A DNA stretch of 64,000 nucleotides. It comes from an uncultured Bacteroidales bacterium. GTDB taxonomy: Bacteria > Bacteroidota > Bacteroidia > Bacteroidales > F082. This document shows positions 25,989 to 38,000 of the stretch, in pieces (within the stretch, counting starts at the first letter, position 1; each line of letters starts with the position of its first letter). Made by a program: the position numbers and the translations under genes. The stretch spans positions 1-64,000 of the forward strand of contig OMYA01000003.1 of assembly GCA_900315175.1 (NCBI GenBank), in the 5' to 3' direction. The notes beneath the pieces are model-generated. The model saw nothing but the letters and a program-made list of their open reading frames with translations, ran no database searches and was not told the origin of the DNA.

Positions 25989-27548
25989 CTATTTATTAAT
26001 GTCAATCTCAGATGATTTTGTCACTACTCGCATCCTCATGAAAATGCCATCGGTATCCATCATCATCACTGGTTCCGGGCTGATAGCCTCTGTTGAGGCG
26101 CCCAAACGAAGCACCATCTGGTTAGAGCGCAACACATTTCTGAGCCTACGGCCTGTAATTATCACAGAAATAGTTGAGATTTCGTCTGTCGGAGAATAGT
26201 TCAATGAACTGGCATCGACAAACAATGAGTCGAGGACTGTGTTGTTTTTCATGAAGACAGCCTGCATATCGACATCGATTTTAATCTTGCTGTTATAGTC
26301 GATATAGAAATCTATCTGATCAATCAAATCATCGATATTTGAGTCGTTGTCAGAGCCTGACAAGTTGACCGGTACGGTATCAGTATAACATAAGTCGCTG
26401 AGTTTGAATGAGAAAGGCATCTCGATATCGGCTGCTATATCGACTGTTGATGTGTCGGATATTGAGAACTGGTGTTCGTTGAGGTTCATCCTTATAGCGC
26501 CGTCGAAATCGAGGCGGTTATAGCCTGCCAGGGCGTCGATATCCTCTGCCAGACCATCGATTTTCGTGTTATGCCAGGAGCCTTCGGTAGGATGCACCAA
26601 CAGTTCGACCACATCACTTGCGAGGAGGTTTGTCACGAGACCTGTACCAGTGTTGACGAAGTCCAGTTTTGTGACATCGGCGACTGCGCCAAATCCGAAG
26701 GTGTTGTTATATGCGATTTTGATAGTAGGTACTGGGAGCACGGCGCTTCCTGAAATTCCTTGGATACCGTAGTCGATAGCTGTCTGGTCTTGGAATATAG
26801 AGTCGAGTGGTTTGTCGATGGTACCAAATACTGTTTTGAATTTCACGCCGTAGAGGCTGCCTGTCATGGTGCTGGCATACTCGCCGCCTTCATATATACC
26901 GCTTTCGAAGTGCATTGTGGTGCGTGCTCCAAATGCCACGGTGTCGGCTTCAGGCACTATTCTGTAGCCTGCCAGGTTGATGTTCTGACGACCTTTGTTA
27001 TAATAGTCGATAACGATTGTCAGAGGTTTGCCTTCCGGTGTAATCAGCTGGTTGGAGTAAATTTCAAGTCTTTTCAGATGCTCGATTGCTGGACTGACCA
27101 CAAAGTCGAAATTCAGTGCACCTTCGCGGAGCAACACCTCTTCTATATTATAGCCATCGTAGTGGAACGGCAATGTCATGAATCTGTCGACATCGATCAC
27201 TGTGTCGAGGCTGATTGGAGAGGCGATCGGAGGCATCGCGAAGTTTGTTGTTGAGTTGAATGACATGTCAGCTATGTCGCTGAGAAGGTCATTGGCTTTA
27301 AGTACCCCTCTGATGGTATCGACATAAAAAACGAAGATAGAGTCGTTTCTCACGCGAAGCCAATTCTGTGTCGTGCTGTCCATGTCATTGATAATTTCTC
27401 TCAATGAGACGGTATCGCTGAAGATAGCGATAGCAAATTGAGTGTCAACCGCCACACTTTTTATCTCATTTTTCTTACATGACGATGCAAAAATCACCAT
27501 CAGCAAGAGCAATGTGGTGGCAAACACAGTTTTGAATTTTGCCTTCAT
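25989..27548 (-). CDS. Large lipoprotein paired with a DUF5723 protein
   Basis: 519 aa. Signal peptide with lipobox SSC (Cys24), then repeated beta-rich segments such as LDTVIDVDRFMTLPFHYDGY, IAYNNTFGFGAV and STVDIAADIEMPFSFKLSDL. No family recognised with certainty, though a lipoprotein preceding a DUF5723 barrel is a pairing I know from Bacteroidota. The composition suggests stacked beta-sandwich domains exposed on the outer membrane. First gene of the two-gene operon. Confidence 0.8.
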   Translation of the reverse strand: MKAKFKTVFATTLLLLMVIFASSCKKNEIKSVAVDTQFAIAIFSDTVSLREIINDMDSTTQNWLRVRNDSIFVFYVDTIRGVLKANDLLSDIADMSFNSTTNFAMPPIASPISLDTVIDVDRFMTLPFHYDGYNIEEVLLREGALNFDFVVSPAIEHLKRLEIYSNQLITPEGKPLTIVIDYYNKGRQNINLAGYRIVPEADTVAFGARTTMHFESGIYEGGEYASTMTGSLYGVKFKTVFGTIDKPLDSIFQDQTAIDYGIQGISGSAVLPVPTIKIAYNNTFGFGAVADVTKLDFVNTGTGLVTNLLASDVVELLVHPTEGSWHNTKIDGLAEDIDALAGYNRLDFDGAIRMNLNEHQFSISDTSTVDIAADIEMPFSFKLSDLCYTDTVPVNLSGSDNDSNIDDLIDQIDFYIDYNSKIKIDVDMQAVFMKNNTVLDSLFVDASSLNYSPTDEISTISVIITGRRLRNVLRSNQMVLRLGASTEAISPEPVMMMDTDGIFMRMRVVTKSSEIDINK

Positions 27549-27609
27549 AATATTAAAATATTGATTAGTAATTAGTTAGGTGCGTTTTACATTTTGTAGA
27601 AAATCGTTT

Positions 27610-27617
27610 CAAATATA
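27610..27617 (-). promoter_or_regulatory. -7 box of the lipoprotein-DUF5723 operon
   Basis: TATATTTG on the minus strand, 61 nt upstream of the ATG at 27548. Confidence 0.5.
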
Positions 27618-27696
27618 GAAAATTTTTCAATTACAATGAAAATAATATTTTTTTAAAAAAATTGAAAATTTATGTTTTTGGTAATTAAAAAAGTTG

Positions 27697-27704
27697 TAAT
27701 TTTG
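27697..27704 (+). promoter_or_regulatory. -7 box of rpsO
   Basis: TAATTTTG followed by CAG, 32 nt upstream of the ATG. Confidence 0.65.
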
Positions 27705-27736
27705 CAGTCCGAAAAATTTAGAGAAAAAGAATAGAT

Positions 27737-28006
27737 ATGTATTTAACTGCAGAAAAGAAACAAGAGATTTTCACAAAGTACGGTAAAAACGCACAGGATA
27801 CCGGCTCAGCAGAAGGACAAATTGCATTGTTCACATTCAGAATCAAGAATTTGACAGAACACATGAAGGGTGCTAAGAAAGATTTGGCAACAATGCGTTC
27901 GCTCGTCTCTCTCGTAGGTAAGAGAAGAAAGCTCCTCGCCTACCTGAAGAAGAAAGATATCGAGAGATATCGTGCTATCATTAAAGAATTAGGTATCAGA
28001 AAATAA
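27737..28006 (+). CDS. rpsO: 30S ribosomal protein S15
   Basis: 89 aa, the standard S15 length, with the TGSAEGQIALFTFRIKNLTEHM and RRKLLAYLKKKD motifs. It binds the central domain of 16S rRNA. It is followed by a terminator and then pnp, the common rpsO-pnp order. Confidence 0.98.
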   Translation: MYLTAEKKQEIFTKYGKNAQDTGSAEGQIALFTFRIKNLTEHMKGAKKDLATMRSLVSLVGKRRKLLAYLKKKDIERYRAIIKELGIRK

Positions 28007-28030
28007 TAGCATTGACTATCAATGCCCTTG

Positions 28031-28063
28031 CGAAAAAAGGCAATGTCGGATTGCCTTTTTTCG
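28031..28063 (+). terminator. Terminator or attenuator between rpsO and pnp
   Basis: AAAAAAGGCAAT / ATTGCCTTTTTT with loop GTCGG. The pnp gene has no obvious TAnnTTTG box, so read-through from rpsO may feed pnp. Confidence 0.85.
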
Positions 28064-28123
28064 TATTGTTGTATACCTAATTATAAGCGGTTTATTTAAA
28101 TTAATTATTAAAAGTTTATTATT

Positions 28124-30352
28124 ATGGGTCCAGAAGGTATAAAACAGACCATACAAACCGGTAAGGATATTATTACCATCGAGACAGGACGTTTGGCCAA
28201 GCAGGCCGACGGTGCAGCGGTAGTGACATGCGGTAAGACAGTGTTGCTTGCGACAGTGGTTGCGGCAAAAGAAGCGAAAGACGATGTCGATTTCCTGCCT
28301 CTTTCAGTCGATTATAAAGAAAAATACGCCGCCACAGGCAAGTTCCCTGGCGGTTTCTTCAAACGCGAAGGCAAGCCATCAGACTATGAGATTTTGATTT
28401 CACGTCTCGTTGACCGTGCCATCCGCCCGTTGTTCCCAGACGATTTCCATGCTGAGATTCAGGTGCAGATCACATTGCTCTCGGGTGAGACCAACGTTCT
28501 TCCTGATGCTTACGCTGCATTGGCGGCATCAGCAGCTATCGCAGTGTCGGATATCCCGTTCCACGGTCCTATCTCAGAAGTCCGCGTCGCCATGATTAAC
28601 GGCGAATACGTCATCAACCCGCGCGCTGACGAACTCGAGAACGCCGACCTCGAACTCATGGTGGGTGCCACGATGAAAGACATCTGCATGGTGGAAGGCG
28701 AGTCGAAAGAGATTTCAGAAGCCCAGATGATCGGCGCTTTGAAAGCCGCCCACGAGGCCATCAAAGGCCAGGTGCAGGCACAGCTCGACCTCGCTTCAAG
28801 AGTCGAGAAAGCCAACCCGAAACGAGAGTACTGCCATGAAGTCAACGACGAAGACCTTCGCGCTGACATGATGGCATGCTGCTACAAGCCATGCTACGAC
28901 TTCGCTCTCACAGGCAACGCCAACAAACACGAGCGCGAGGACGCTTTCGCGGCAATCCTTGAAAATTATCTGACAAAATACACCGAAGAGGAACTCGAAG
29001 AGAAGACCTCGATGGCAAAACGTTACTTCCACGACATCGAGCGCAAGGCGGTGCGCGACGCCATCCTGATCGAGCGCAAACGTCTCGACGGCCGTAAACT
29101 CGACCAGATCCGTCCTATCTGGACAGAAGTCGACGTGCTTCCTTCATGCCACGGCTCAGCCATCTTCACACGTGGTGAGACACAGGCATTGGTGACAGTG
29201 ACATTGGGCACCAAGCTCGACGAGCAGACCATCGACGGCGCCGTCGTTGAAGGCACAAGCAACTTCATGCTGCACTACAACTTCCCGAGCTTCGCAACAG
29301 GCGAATGCAAGGCAAGCCGCGGTGTCAGCCGTCGTGAAATCGGCCACGGCAACCTCGCTGAGAGAGCTCTCAAGAACATGATTCCTTCTGGCGAAGAGAA
29401 TCCTTACACCATCCGCGTGGTGTCGGACATCCTCGAGTCAAACGGCTCATCATCAATGGCTTCAGTATGTGGTGGAACATTGGCGTTGATGGACGCCGGC
29501 GTGAAGATGAGAAAACCTGTCGCAGGTATCGCAATGGGTCTTATCACCGACAACGAGAAATACGCTGTCTTGTCAGATATCCTTGGCGATGAGGACCACC
29601 TCGGCGACATGGACTTCAAGGTGACAGGCACAGTCGACGGCATCACAGCTTGTCAGATGGATATCAAGGTCGACGGATTGTCATACGAAGTGTTGAGCGA
29701 GGCTCTCGAGCAGGCAAAGGCAGGCAGAATGCACATCCTCGGCGAGATGGCCAAGACCATCAGCGAGCCACGTGCCGACTACAAAGAGTCAGTACCACGT
29801 ATCGAGAAGCTCATCATCCCTAAAGACTTCATCGGCGCAGTCATCGGCCCCGGCGGAAAAGTCGTACAAGAGATTCAGAAGAGCACCAACACCGTCATCG
29901 TCATTACTGAAGACGAGAAATGCGGCATGGTGGAGATCGCTTCCACCAACAAGGAAGACCTCGAGGCAGCAAAGGCAAGAGTCAAGGCTATCGTGGCTGT
30001 TCCTGAGGTTGGCGAGATCTACGACGGCACAGTGAAGTCAATCATGCCGTTCGGCGCTTTCGTCGAGATCCTTCCAGGTAAAGACGGCCTGCTCCACATC
30101 TCAGAGATCGACTACAAACGTCTCGAGACCATGGACGGCGTCTTGAAAGAAGGCGACAAGATCCAGGTGAAGCTCATCGACATCGACTCGAAGACCGGCA
30201 AGCTCCGTCTCTCAAGAAAGGCATTATTACCGAAACCTGAAGGTTACGTTGAGAAGCCAGAGAGACCGCGTGGCGACCACAAAGGCGGCGACCACAAAGG
30301 CGGCGACCACAAAGGCGGCGACCACAAAGGTCCAAGACGCGAGAAGAAGTAA
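28124..30352 (+). CDS. pnp: Polyribonucleotide nucleotidyltransferase
   Basis: 742 aa. It has two RNase PH domains ([34 protein letters not shown]), a KH domain ([20 protein letters not shown]) and an S1 domain ([20 protein letters not shown], then [11 protein letters not shown]). It degrades RNA phosphorolytically from the 3' end. The C-terminal tail is four perfect GGDHK-type pentapeptides ending in PRREKK, encoded by a 15-bp tandem repeat. This basic, His-rich tail is likely unstructured and could bind RNA or partner proteins. Confidence 0.97.
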   Translation: MGPEGIKQTIQTGKDIITIETGRLAKQADGAAVVTCGKTVLLATVVAAKEAKDDVDFLPLSVDYKEKYAATGKFPGGFFKREGKPSDYEILISRLVDRAIRPLFPDDFHAEIQVQITLLSGETNVLPDAYAALAASAAIAVSDIPFHGPISEVRVAMINGEYVINPRADELENADLELMVGATMKDICMVEGESKEISEAQMIGALKAAHEAIKGQVQAQLDLASRVEKANPKREYCHEVNDEDLRADMMACCYKPCYDFALTGNANKHEREDAFAAILENYLTKYTEEELEEKTSMAKRYFHDIERKAVRDAILIERKRLDGRKLDQIRPIWTEVDVLPSCHGSAIFTRGETQALVTVTLGTKLDEQTIDGAVVEGTSNFMLHYNFPSFATGECKASRGVSRREIGHGNLAERALKNMIPSGEENPYTIRVVSDILESNGSSSMASVCGGTLALMDAGVKMRKPVAGIAMGLITDNEKYAVLSDILGDEDHLGDMDFKVTGTVDGITACQMDIKVDGLSYEVLSEALEQAKAGRMHILGEMAKTISEPRADYKESVPRIEKLIIPKDFIGAVIGPGGKVVQEIQKSTNTVIVITEDEKCGMVEIASTNKEDLEAAKARVKAIVAVPEVGEIYDGTVKSIMPFGAFVEILPGKDGLLHISEIDYKRLETMDGVLKEGDKIQVKLIDIDSKTGKLRLSRKALLPKPEGYVEKPERPRGDHKGGDHKGGDHKGGDHKGPRREKK
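30272..30331 (+). repeat. 15-bp tandem repeat x4 in the pnp 3' end
   Basis: Unit GGCGACCACAAAGGC, four copies, the last differing in one base (GGT). It encodes Gly-Asp-His-Lys-Gly units. Copy number could vary by slippage without a frameshift. Confidence 0.9.
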
Positions 30353-30357
30353 TTTGT

Positions 30358-30448
30358 TAAAGAAGAAAAGAGAAAAGAGAAAAGTTAAAAGATGCAAGTT
30401 AAAAGAGATGATGCGCTTCGCGCTCTTTTAACTTTTCTCTCCTAACAT
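30358..30448. repeat. AGTTAAAAG word-repeat hairpin after pnp
   Basis: AGAGAAAAGTTAAAAG and the later CTCTTTTAACTTTTCTCT are complementary; GATGCGCTTCGCGC lies at the tip. It may serve as a 3' stabiliser or terminator of pnp. No strong T-run. Confidence 0.6.
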
Positions 30449-30481
30449 TAACTAAAAAAAGATAATCCTAAAAAATAAAAT

Positions 30482-31345
30482 ATGAGGCAGTTAAAGATTA
30501 CCAAACAAGTTACCAACAGGGAAACCGCTTCTTTGGATAAGTATCTCCAGGAGATTGGTAAAGTTGAATTGATAACGGCTGACGAGGAAGTCGAGCTTGC
30601 GCAGCGTATCCGTCAGGGCGACATGGCCGCTTTGGAGAAGCTCACGAAAGCCAACTTGAGATTCGTCGTCTCCGTGTCGAAACAGTACCAAAATCAGGGA
30701 TTAAGCCTCCCCGACCTCATCAATGAGGGCAACCTCGGACTTATCAAGGCGGCACGCCGTTTTGACGAGACAAGAGGTTTCAAGTTCATCTCTTACGCTG
30801 TGTGGTGGATCCGCCAGTCCATCCTCCAGGCTCTTGCAGAGCAATCACGTATCGTCCGACTTCCATTGAACAAGATCGGCTCGATCAACAAAATCAACAA
30901 GACATACGCAAAGCTGGAGCAGGAATTTGAGCGTGAGCCTAATGCTGAAGAGATAGCTGAAGTCCTCGACTTGACCGAAGCCGAAGTCAAGGAGTCGATG
31001 AAGAACGCGGGCCGTCATGTGTCGATGGACGCTCCTCTCGTGCAGGACGAAGACAACAACATGTACGATGTCTTGAAGAGCGACGAGGTGGTGACACCTG
31101 AGACGCAGCTTCTTTACGAGTCATTACGCAAGGAGATTGACCGTGCCATATCGACTTTGACGCAGAGAGAAGCCGACGTTGTCCGTCTTTATTTCGGATT
31201 GAACGGCGGTCATCCTATGACTTTGGAGGAGATTGGTGAGAAGTTTGACCTCACACGCGAGCGCGTGCGTCAGATCAAGGAGAAGGCGATCCGTCGCTTG
31301 AAGCACACAAGCAGAAGCAAGATTCTCAAGAGTTATCTTGGTTGA
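30482..31345 (+). CDS. rpoD: RNA polymerase primary sigma factor, short Bacteroidota type
   Basis: 287 aa. It begins [20 protein letters not shown] (region 1.2) and lacks region 1.1 and the large non-conserved insert of E. coli sigma-70, as usual in Bacteroidota. Region 2: [18 protein letters not shown] and [17 protein letters not shown]. Region 3: [16 protein letters not shown]. Region 4: [20 protein letters not shown]. It is expected to recognise the TAnnTTTG boxes seen throughout the window. The -7 box of its own promoter is not evident; it may be read from pnp. Confidence 0.96.
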   Translation: MRQLKITKQVTNRETASLDKYLQEIGKVELITADEEVELAQRIRQGDMAALEKLTKANLRFVVSVSKQYQNQGLSLPDLINEGNLGLIKAARRFDETRGFKFISYAVWWIRQSILQALAEQSRIVRLPLNKIGSINKINKTYAKLEQEFEREPNAEEIAEVLDLTEAEVKESMKNAGRHVSMDAPLVQDEDNNMYDVLKSDEVVTPETQLLYESLRKEIDRAISTLTQREADVVRLYFGLNGGHPMTLEEIGEKFDLTRERVRQIKEKAIRRLKHTSRSKILKSYLG

Positions 31346-31373
31346 TCTTACAGTTTGAAAATCATTAAAGGAT

Positions 31374-31407
31374 TAACAGGGCTGCGTGAGTGGTCCTGTT
31401 ATTTTTT
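31374..31407 (+). terminator. Terminator of rpoD
   Basis: TAACAGG / CCTGTTA stem with a 14-nt loop followed by TTTTTT. Confidence 0.75.
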
Positions 31408-31686
31408 GGGAGAGTGTAATTTTGCACCGTGTATTAATGATGGAATCAGACCTTGACACAGTTCAGATTACACTACCGGCATCCACGACGATCTGCGCTC
31501 TTTTCTGTTGTCTTCCTTAGTCTTCTTTATGGTAAATTATACCCCGTAAAGATAACGAAATTCAGGCAAAAGCAGTTCTATTTTAGATTTTTTGAAAACA
31601 ATTTGTTCAATATTGTGTTATATTGAAACTTTTTGTGTTTTCTTTGAGATATTAAAGTATAAAACTTGTATCTTAATGTATTATTT
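31408..31686. other. Gap with an orphan promoter-like box
   Basis: No gene seen. TAATTTTG followed by CA at 31417-31424 points rightwards into sequence without an ORF; an unannotated small RNA is possible. GTGTAAT here and ATTACAC at 31469 could pair. The rest is AT-rich and featureless. Confidence 0.35.
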
Positions 31687-32103
31687 TCAAAACTTTGCTT
31701 CAACGAACTTCTTCCCTATTTTATGAATCGCGTCCAAAATCTCATTTTCCCTCTCTTTTGAAGGCTTTTTAAACCCGTTGATGTAATTTCTTAACAATGT
31801 GGCGTTGATTCCTGCAATTTTTGCAAATTCAGTGATGTTTATCTCCTTATGGACGAGGAAAAATCGTTGAAAATCAGAAGGTTCGGCATCTTCATATAAA
31901 AAACTCTCGAAGCTGACATCAACGTCGAGATTTCGCCAATGAATGCCATCGAAACCGAAAGAATAGGCGTTTCTCTCCTCATCTGAGGCATCTATCAGTT
32001 TTTGATACCACAGTAGCGATTGCTTATAAACATTACCGTTTTCATCTTCTCCGGCCAGATGCTCACCGTCGAACCAGATCTTTGTTATTTTAATTTCGGG
32101 CAT
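31687..32103 (-). CDS. DUF2442-like protein with C-terminal HTH-like helix pair
   Basis: 138 aa from the ATG at 32103 (MPEIKITKIWFDGEHLAGED); an upstream in-frame ATG at 32157 would read over the promoter. Residues 1-70 resemble DUF2442 (YKQSLLWYQKLIDASDEER, FGFDGIHWRNLDVDVSFESFL). Residues about 88-130 (ITEFAKIAGINATLLRNYINGFKKPS) look like an XRE-type helix-turn-helix. Such proteins are often antitoxins next to DUF4160 toxins, but no partner is seen here. It lies just outside the CRISPR array; any link to it is unproven. Confidence 0.75.
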   Translation of the reverse strand: MPEIKITKIWFDGEHLAGEDENGNVYKQSLLWYQKLIDASDEERNAYSFGFDGIHWRNLDVDVSFESFLYEDAEPSDFQRFFLVHKEINITEFAKIAGINATLLRNYINGFKKPSKERENEILDAIHKIGKKFVEAKF

Positions 32104-32128
32104 AAATTTTAATTTTATAATTCCGCTG

Positions 32129-32136
32129 CAAAGATA
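32129..32136 (-). promoter_or_regulatory. -7 box of the DUF2442-like gene
   Basis: TATCTTTG followed by CAG on the minus strand, 25 nt upstream of the ATG at 32103. Confidence 0.6.
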
Positions 32137-32176
32137 GGAATTATTTTTGATACCCAAAAGATTTTTTGAAAAAAAA

Positions 32177-33681
32177 CATCAAAATTGCTTTCAAAATTTG
32201 TGTAAATTTGCATCGAAAACAACTGCTCGGCACAGGACCTATGATGAGAAACAGTTGTGAATTGCTTTCAAAATTTGTGTAAATTTGCATCGAAAACAAC
32301 GATGTAGGCACCTTGTGGACGCTCACGCACGTTGTGAATTGCTTTCAAAATTTGTGTAAATTTGCATCGAAAACAACAAAGATACAAATATATTTCATAG
32401 TGCAATAGTTGTGAATTGCTTTCAAAATTTGTGTAAATTTGCATCGAAAACAACTCAGATTGACGGCTATATATTGGCGGTTCTGTTGTGAATTGCTTTC
32501 AAAATTTGTGTAAATTTGCATCGAAAACAACTCCATTTTGTTATGAAGTAATGTCAGGTTCGTTGTGAATTGCTTTCAAAATTTGTGTAAATTTGCATCG
32601 AAAACAACCCAACGACGTTTTTTTGTGCAGTAATACCGTTGTGAATTGCTTTCAAAATTTGTGTAAATTTGCATCGAAAACAACTTTTGTAAGTTTTACT
32701 TTTAACAATAATTTGTTGTGAATTGCTTTCAAAATTTGTGTAAATTTGCATCGAAAACAACGAAAGAAAAAGATTGTTGAAATAAAATGGTGTTGTGAAT
32801 TGCTTTCAAAATTTGTGTAAATTTGCATCGAAAACAACATTATTTCGGCAAGTACAATGTTTTAAAGTGTTGTGAATTGCTTTCAAAATTTGTGTAAATT
32901 TGCATCGAAAACAACTATAGTATCTAATTGAGAAGTTTATGTGTGTTGTGAATTGCTTTCAAAATTTGTGTAAATTTGCATCGAAAACAACCTATTAGAA
33001 AAACAGAATCAGTATAATACGTTGTGAATTGCTTTCAAAATTTGTGTAAATTTGCATCGAAAACAACACGACATCAATCTTACAAAGGCAGAAATCGGTT
33101 GTGAATTGCTTTCAAAATTTGTGTAAATTTGCATCGAAAACAACAAAACCAATTGAACATAATGATGAATTAATGTTGTGAATTGCTTTCAAAATTTGTG
33201 TAAATTTGCATCGAAAACAACTTTTGTATTCTCAAAATTAAATGATTATGGGTTGTGAATTGCTTTCAAAATTTGTGTAAATTTGCATCGAAAACAACTA
33301 CTTGGCGCTGTTATTTTAGTTTTTTCTGGTTGTGAATTGCTTTCAAAATTTGTGTAAATTTGCATCGAAAACAACTCAGTAGACAATTCAATCAATTAAT
33401 TAACGTTGTGAATTGCTTTCAAAATTTGTGTAAATTTGCATCGAAAACAACTATCCAACGGCCGCAAATTGTTTTAAAATGTTGTGAATTGCTTTCAAAA
33501 TTTGTGTAAATTTGCATCGAAAACAACCGCTCGACTTCACAAAGCCGGTGTACCTCAGTTGTGAATTGCTTTCAAAATTTGTGTAAATTTGCATCGAAAA
33601 CAACTTACCTCTACATCATTAACCGTCCAATTAAGTTGTGAATTGCTTTCAAAATTTGTGTAAATTTGCATCGAAAACAAC
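32177..33681 (+). CRISPR. Type II-C CRISPR array, 20 repeats, 19 spacers
   Basis: 47-bp repeats starting GTTGTGAATTGCTTTC and ending GCATCGAAAACAAC, with 29-30 bp spacers (period 76-77 bp). Nineteen repeats are identical; the leftmost (32177-32223) is degenerate in its first six bases. Orientation follows from the tracrRNA at 39.7 kb, which pairs with the 5' half of the plus-strand repeat. The crRNAs are therefore read left to right, opposite to the cas genes. Positions 27-34 of each repeat read TAAATTTG, a Bacteroidota -7 box, with GTTG 22 nt before it, so each repeat may start its own crRNA. The degenerate repeat is at the 5' side. I cannot match the spacers to targets by eye. Confidence 0.97.
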
Positions 33682-33733
33682 TCAATCGCTGCAAATTATT
33701 GAGTCACAACAAGTTAAATATTGTTTCAGAAAT

Positions 33734-33766
33734 AAAAAATCCGACCTTAAAAAAGCCGGATTTTTT
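33734..33766. terminator. Bidirectional terminator between array and cas2
   Basis: AAAAAATCCG / CGGATTTTTT with A and T runs on both sides. It can stop array transcripts going right and the cas9-cas1-cas2 transcript going left. Confidence 0.75.
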
Positions 33767-33788
33767 ATTTTCACATGGTTTTATATTT

Positions 33789-35033
<1,245 letters not shown>

Positions 35034-35037
<4 letters not shown>

Positions 35038-38000
35038 ATTTTGACGCCATTAATTTCAATAATGTTGCCAAGTCTGTCAACTTTGATGGGAACACAAGTC
35101 TCTTTGATCATTTCACCAGTGATAGCTCGCTCAGCTTTGTTCAAAGAAGTAAATTCAACTTTGTCAACTATGGCTTTTGCAACAATTTCGTTTAGGAAAA
35201 AGCATTGATTCCCTGACGAAGAGACCATCTTATAAATCCGCTGTTTATCACCCCCTTTTATTCCTTCTTTCAAATCTTTTTGCGTCGGCAAATACACTAA
35301 ATCATTCGGTGAAAGTACAAAGAGTGGCTTTGCATCATTAGCCACCAAACCTTCTCTTTTCAGATATGTCTCAATATTGCTCCTCCATTGTTTACCATAC
35401 TTTTTCTGGCAATCAATCATTACATTCAAAGGAATGGTCAGATAGGAACGAACCACTTTTGTTTCGCCAGTTTCCTTGTCATCAACATTTGTTGCAAACA
35501 CGGCAAAAAACAGATTGGTGCCTTTTGCAGCTTCAACAAATTTGGCGGACTTGTTTCCATTCTGCCCAACGGCGAATTTTTCAGCCTTTTCATAGACACG
35601 TACTTTCAGAATGGGCTGATGGAATTTGCCTTTATTGAGTGTGACAACGTTGCGATTCATTTCGTCAATGCCATCTGGCGAGAAAGCAAGTTCAGGGTCA
35701 TTGCCCTTTGCTTCCAAATGAGCCAATAAAATTTTTTGAATGCCCGAATCTGTTACACTATCCTCTATCTTAGCTTTATTAAATGAAGTATCAAGAGGCT
35801 TGCGCGTAGCAAAATACCGATCATTAGTCTCATTAGTGAAATAGTAAACCTCTATCTTTGACAGGTTAATATCCGACCATACGTCTTTATTATCCTCTAT
35901 ATACTTCTTGATGTATTTGACATCCCGGCCCTCCATCAGCAGCTCTTTCATCTTAACTTTGAAATCTTTGTTCACGATGCGCTCTGGATTCTTGATGGCC
36001 TCGTTCAAAGACACAGTCTTTTTCATTCTCAGGTTAACCTCTCCGAAAACAGTATCCTTGTGCATCGACTTGCGCACAGCCCAGCTGTCACCTTTCTGTT
36101 GGGGCACAAGTACTTTCTTACCGTTCTCGTCATAATGCTGATAATAGTTTGTGGTCTTGTTGATTACGCGCAGATTCTGCTTGAAACTGACAATAATGTT
36201 TTCCAAAGCTCGTTTTGTATCAGTGGTAAACGAATCCCAAGGCTTGATGAATTCTTTGGCAATTTCGTATTCTTTACCATCAATAATCGTTTTCTCAAAC
36301 CTGCGTAGTTTGCGTTGCAGTTGGTAACGGTTGGCATTATGTTTGGAATGCGCAGCTTCGTTGTTAAGCAAATTTATATGGTCGCGGGTGGCGCAAGCTA
36401 TCACTATTGCATCCATTGCATGATGACGATGATCAATACGCTTTTTGTTGAATCCTTTTTGTAATTCAAGCGGCATAGCTGGTATTTCGTGTCCTTCTGC
36501 ACTTATTGCAGTGAAAACATTTTTGCCTGTCAGTTCATTCAACCTCTTAAAGCGAGGTAAAACAATGTTGTTCCAAGCATCGTTCATCCCCCAGTCTTTT
36601 TTCAAACGGTCGGTAATCGATCCGTTGCACGAAATCAAGTTCTTCGAAACGGCTTCCTGTTCATATTCACCATTGACAAGTTTTTCACGCACGATATTGG
36701 AAAGCAGTCCCTTCACAACTTTACTGATATATCGGCTGTCGTTCAACTGTCGTTCAATAAAGCCATCTGGAATATCATCCATCAGCAATTTTTTCATCTT
36801 GGCTCGGTTGTTATTGTAATGGTCTTTCACAAACTTCTCGTAAGCCTCAACTGATAAGATTTCAACTGTATTTCCTTGATTGATTTGAACTTTTTCTCCT
36901 TTGTGATTCTTGATAAATTCAAATCCCAATTGTCTGTCTTTTAGTTTGTTTACTTCGGCTTCGCAAATCACTTTGTTGCTAAACGAATCATCAAAATAGC
37001 GTGATTGTGGAATCACGTGCTCAATCTCATAAGCAGTGGTAAAGAGTTTTGCAAGCGGAATCATTTCGCCTGTGTAAGGAGAACGATATTTCTGTTCAAG
37101 CCACAGTTTATAGCGCACAATATCAGACTTCGAGGGTTGGGCTGTTTTTGATATTTTGCTTACGAAATCAAATTCCGGGTCATCCTTAGTTAGATTATCA
37201 AGTGCATTTTCCTCGTATATGCGCAAAATATCCTGCTGACTTGGTGAATACGGACGAACATTTTCAATGCCCATTTCAGGATTCATAAATTCCATAAGCA
37301 TTGACTTGATACGCAGGTTGGTATTTTCGTTTTGCAAAATGCTTTCAGTCATCCGTTTACGCTTGTCGGCTGGATTTTTCATTTCACGACCAAGTTCGAC
37401 GTGTATTTCATCAATCCGCCCTTCTTGTCTCCAAATATCTCGTACGGTACGTAATGTTTCTGTAACAACTTGTTCCACAATAGGATTTCGCAACGAATGT
37501 TGTTTGAATTCCTTTAGATAATTATCAATATCTTCAGGCTTATCCCATTTGCCAATATCCTTAGCTTCCGAGTGGCGGTCATAAACAATGTAGCAAGCCA
37601 ACCAAATAGGCAAACCTTTGAAATGCGTTTCGTCAGTCAAATTGATTGCCTTTTCGCGAACACGATTTTTTATTTTCTCGTCATACTCTCCTGTGATAAT
37701 TTTATCAATTCGTTCTTTCGTTTTCGTGTCAATAGCGTCAATGCTCCAATATTTGCCAATTCGCATCAGCGGAAGCAGTTTCTTGATAGCCTTCTCTGAA
37801 TATGAGCCATAATCTTTCGGGAATGGCTTGATTTTAGCAAACACTTCTGCAAATGACTCTGGCAAATTATTCTTTTCGGCGCACTTTTTCAGAGCTTTGC
37901 CTATCTCAATTTTATCCTCCACTGAATAAAGAATGTGCCAAAGTGCCATTTCTTGTTCTTTAGTCAGGAAGCCAGCACTAACACCGCATTTCGTCAGTCC

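Noticed and set aside
31687..32103. DUF2442-like gene as an anti-CRISPR or CRISPR accessory
   Set aside because: Only its position supports this; it has its own promoter and the family is common outside CRISPR loci.
32141..32840. Several 60-70 aa reading frames on the minus strand across the CRISPR array, all containing a shared motif (MQIYTNFES)
   Set aside because: They are the reverse translation of the 47-bp repeat; no independent gene signal.
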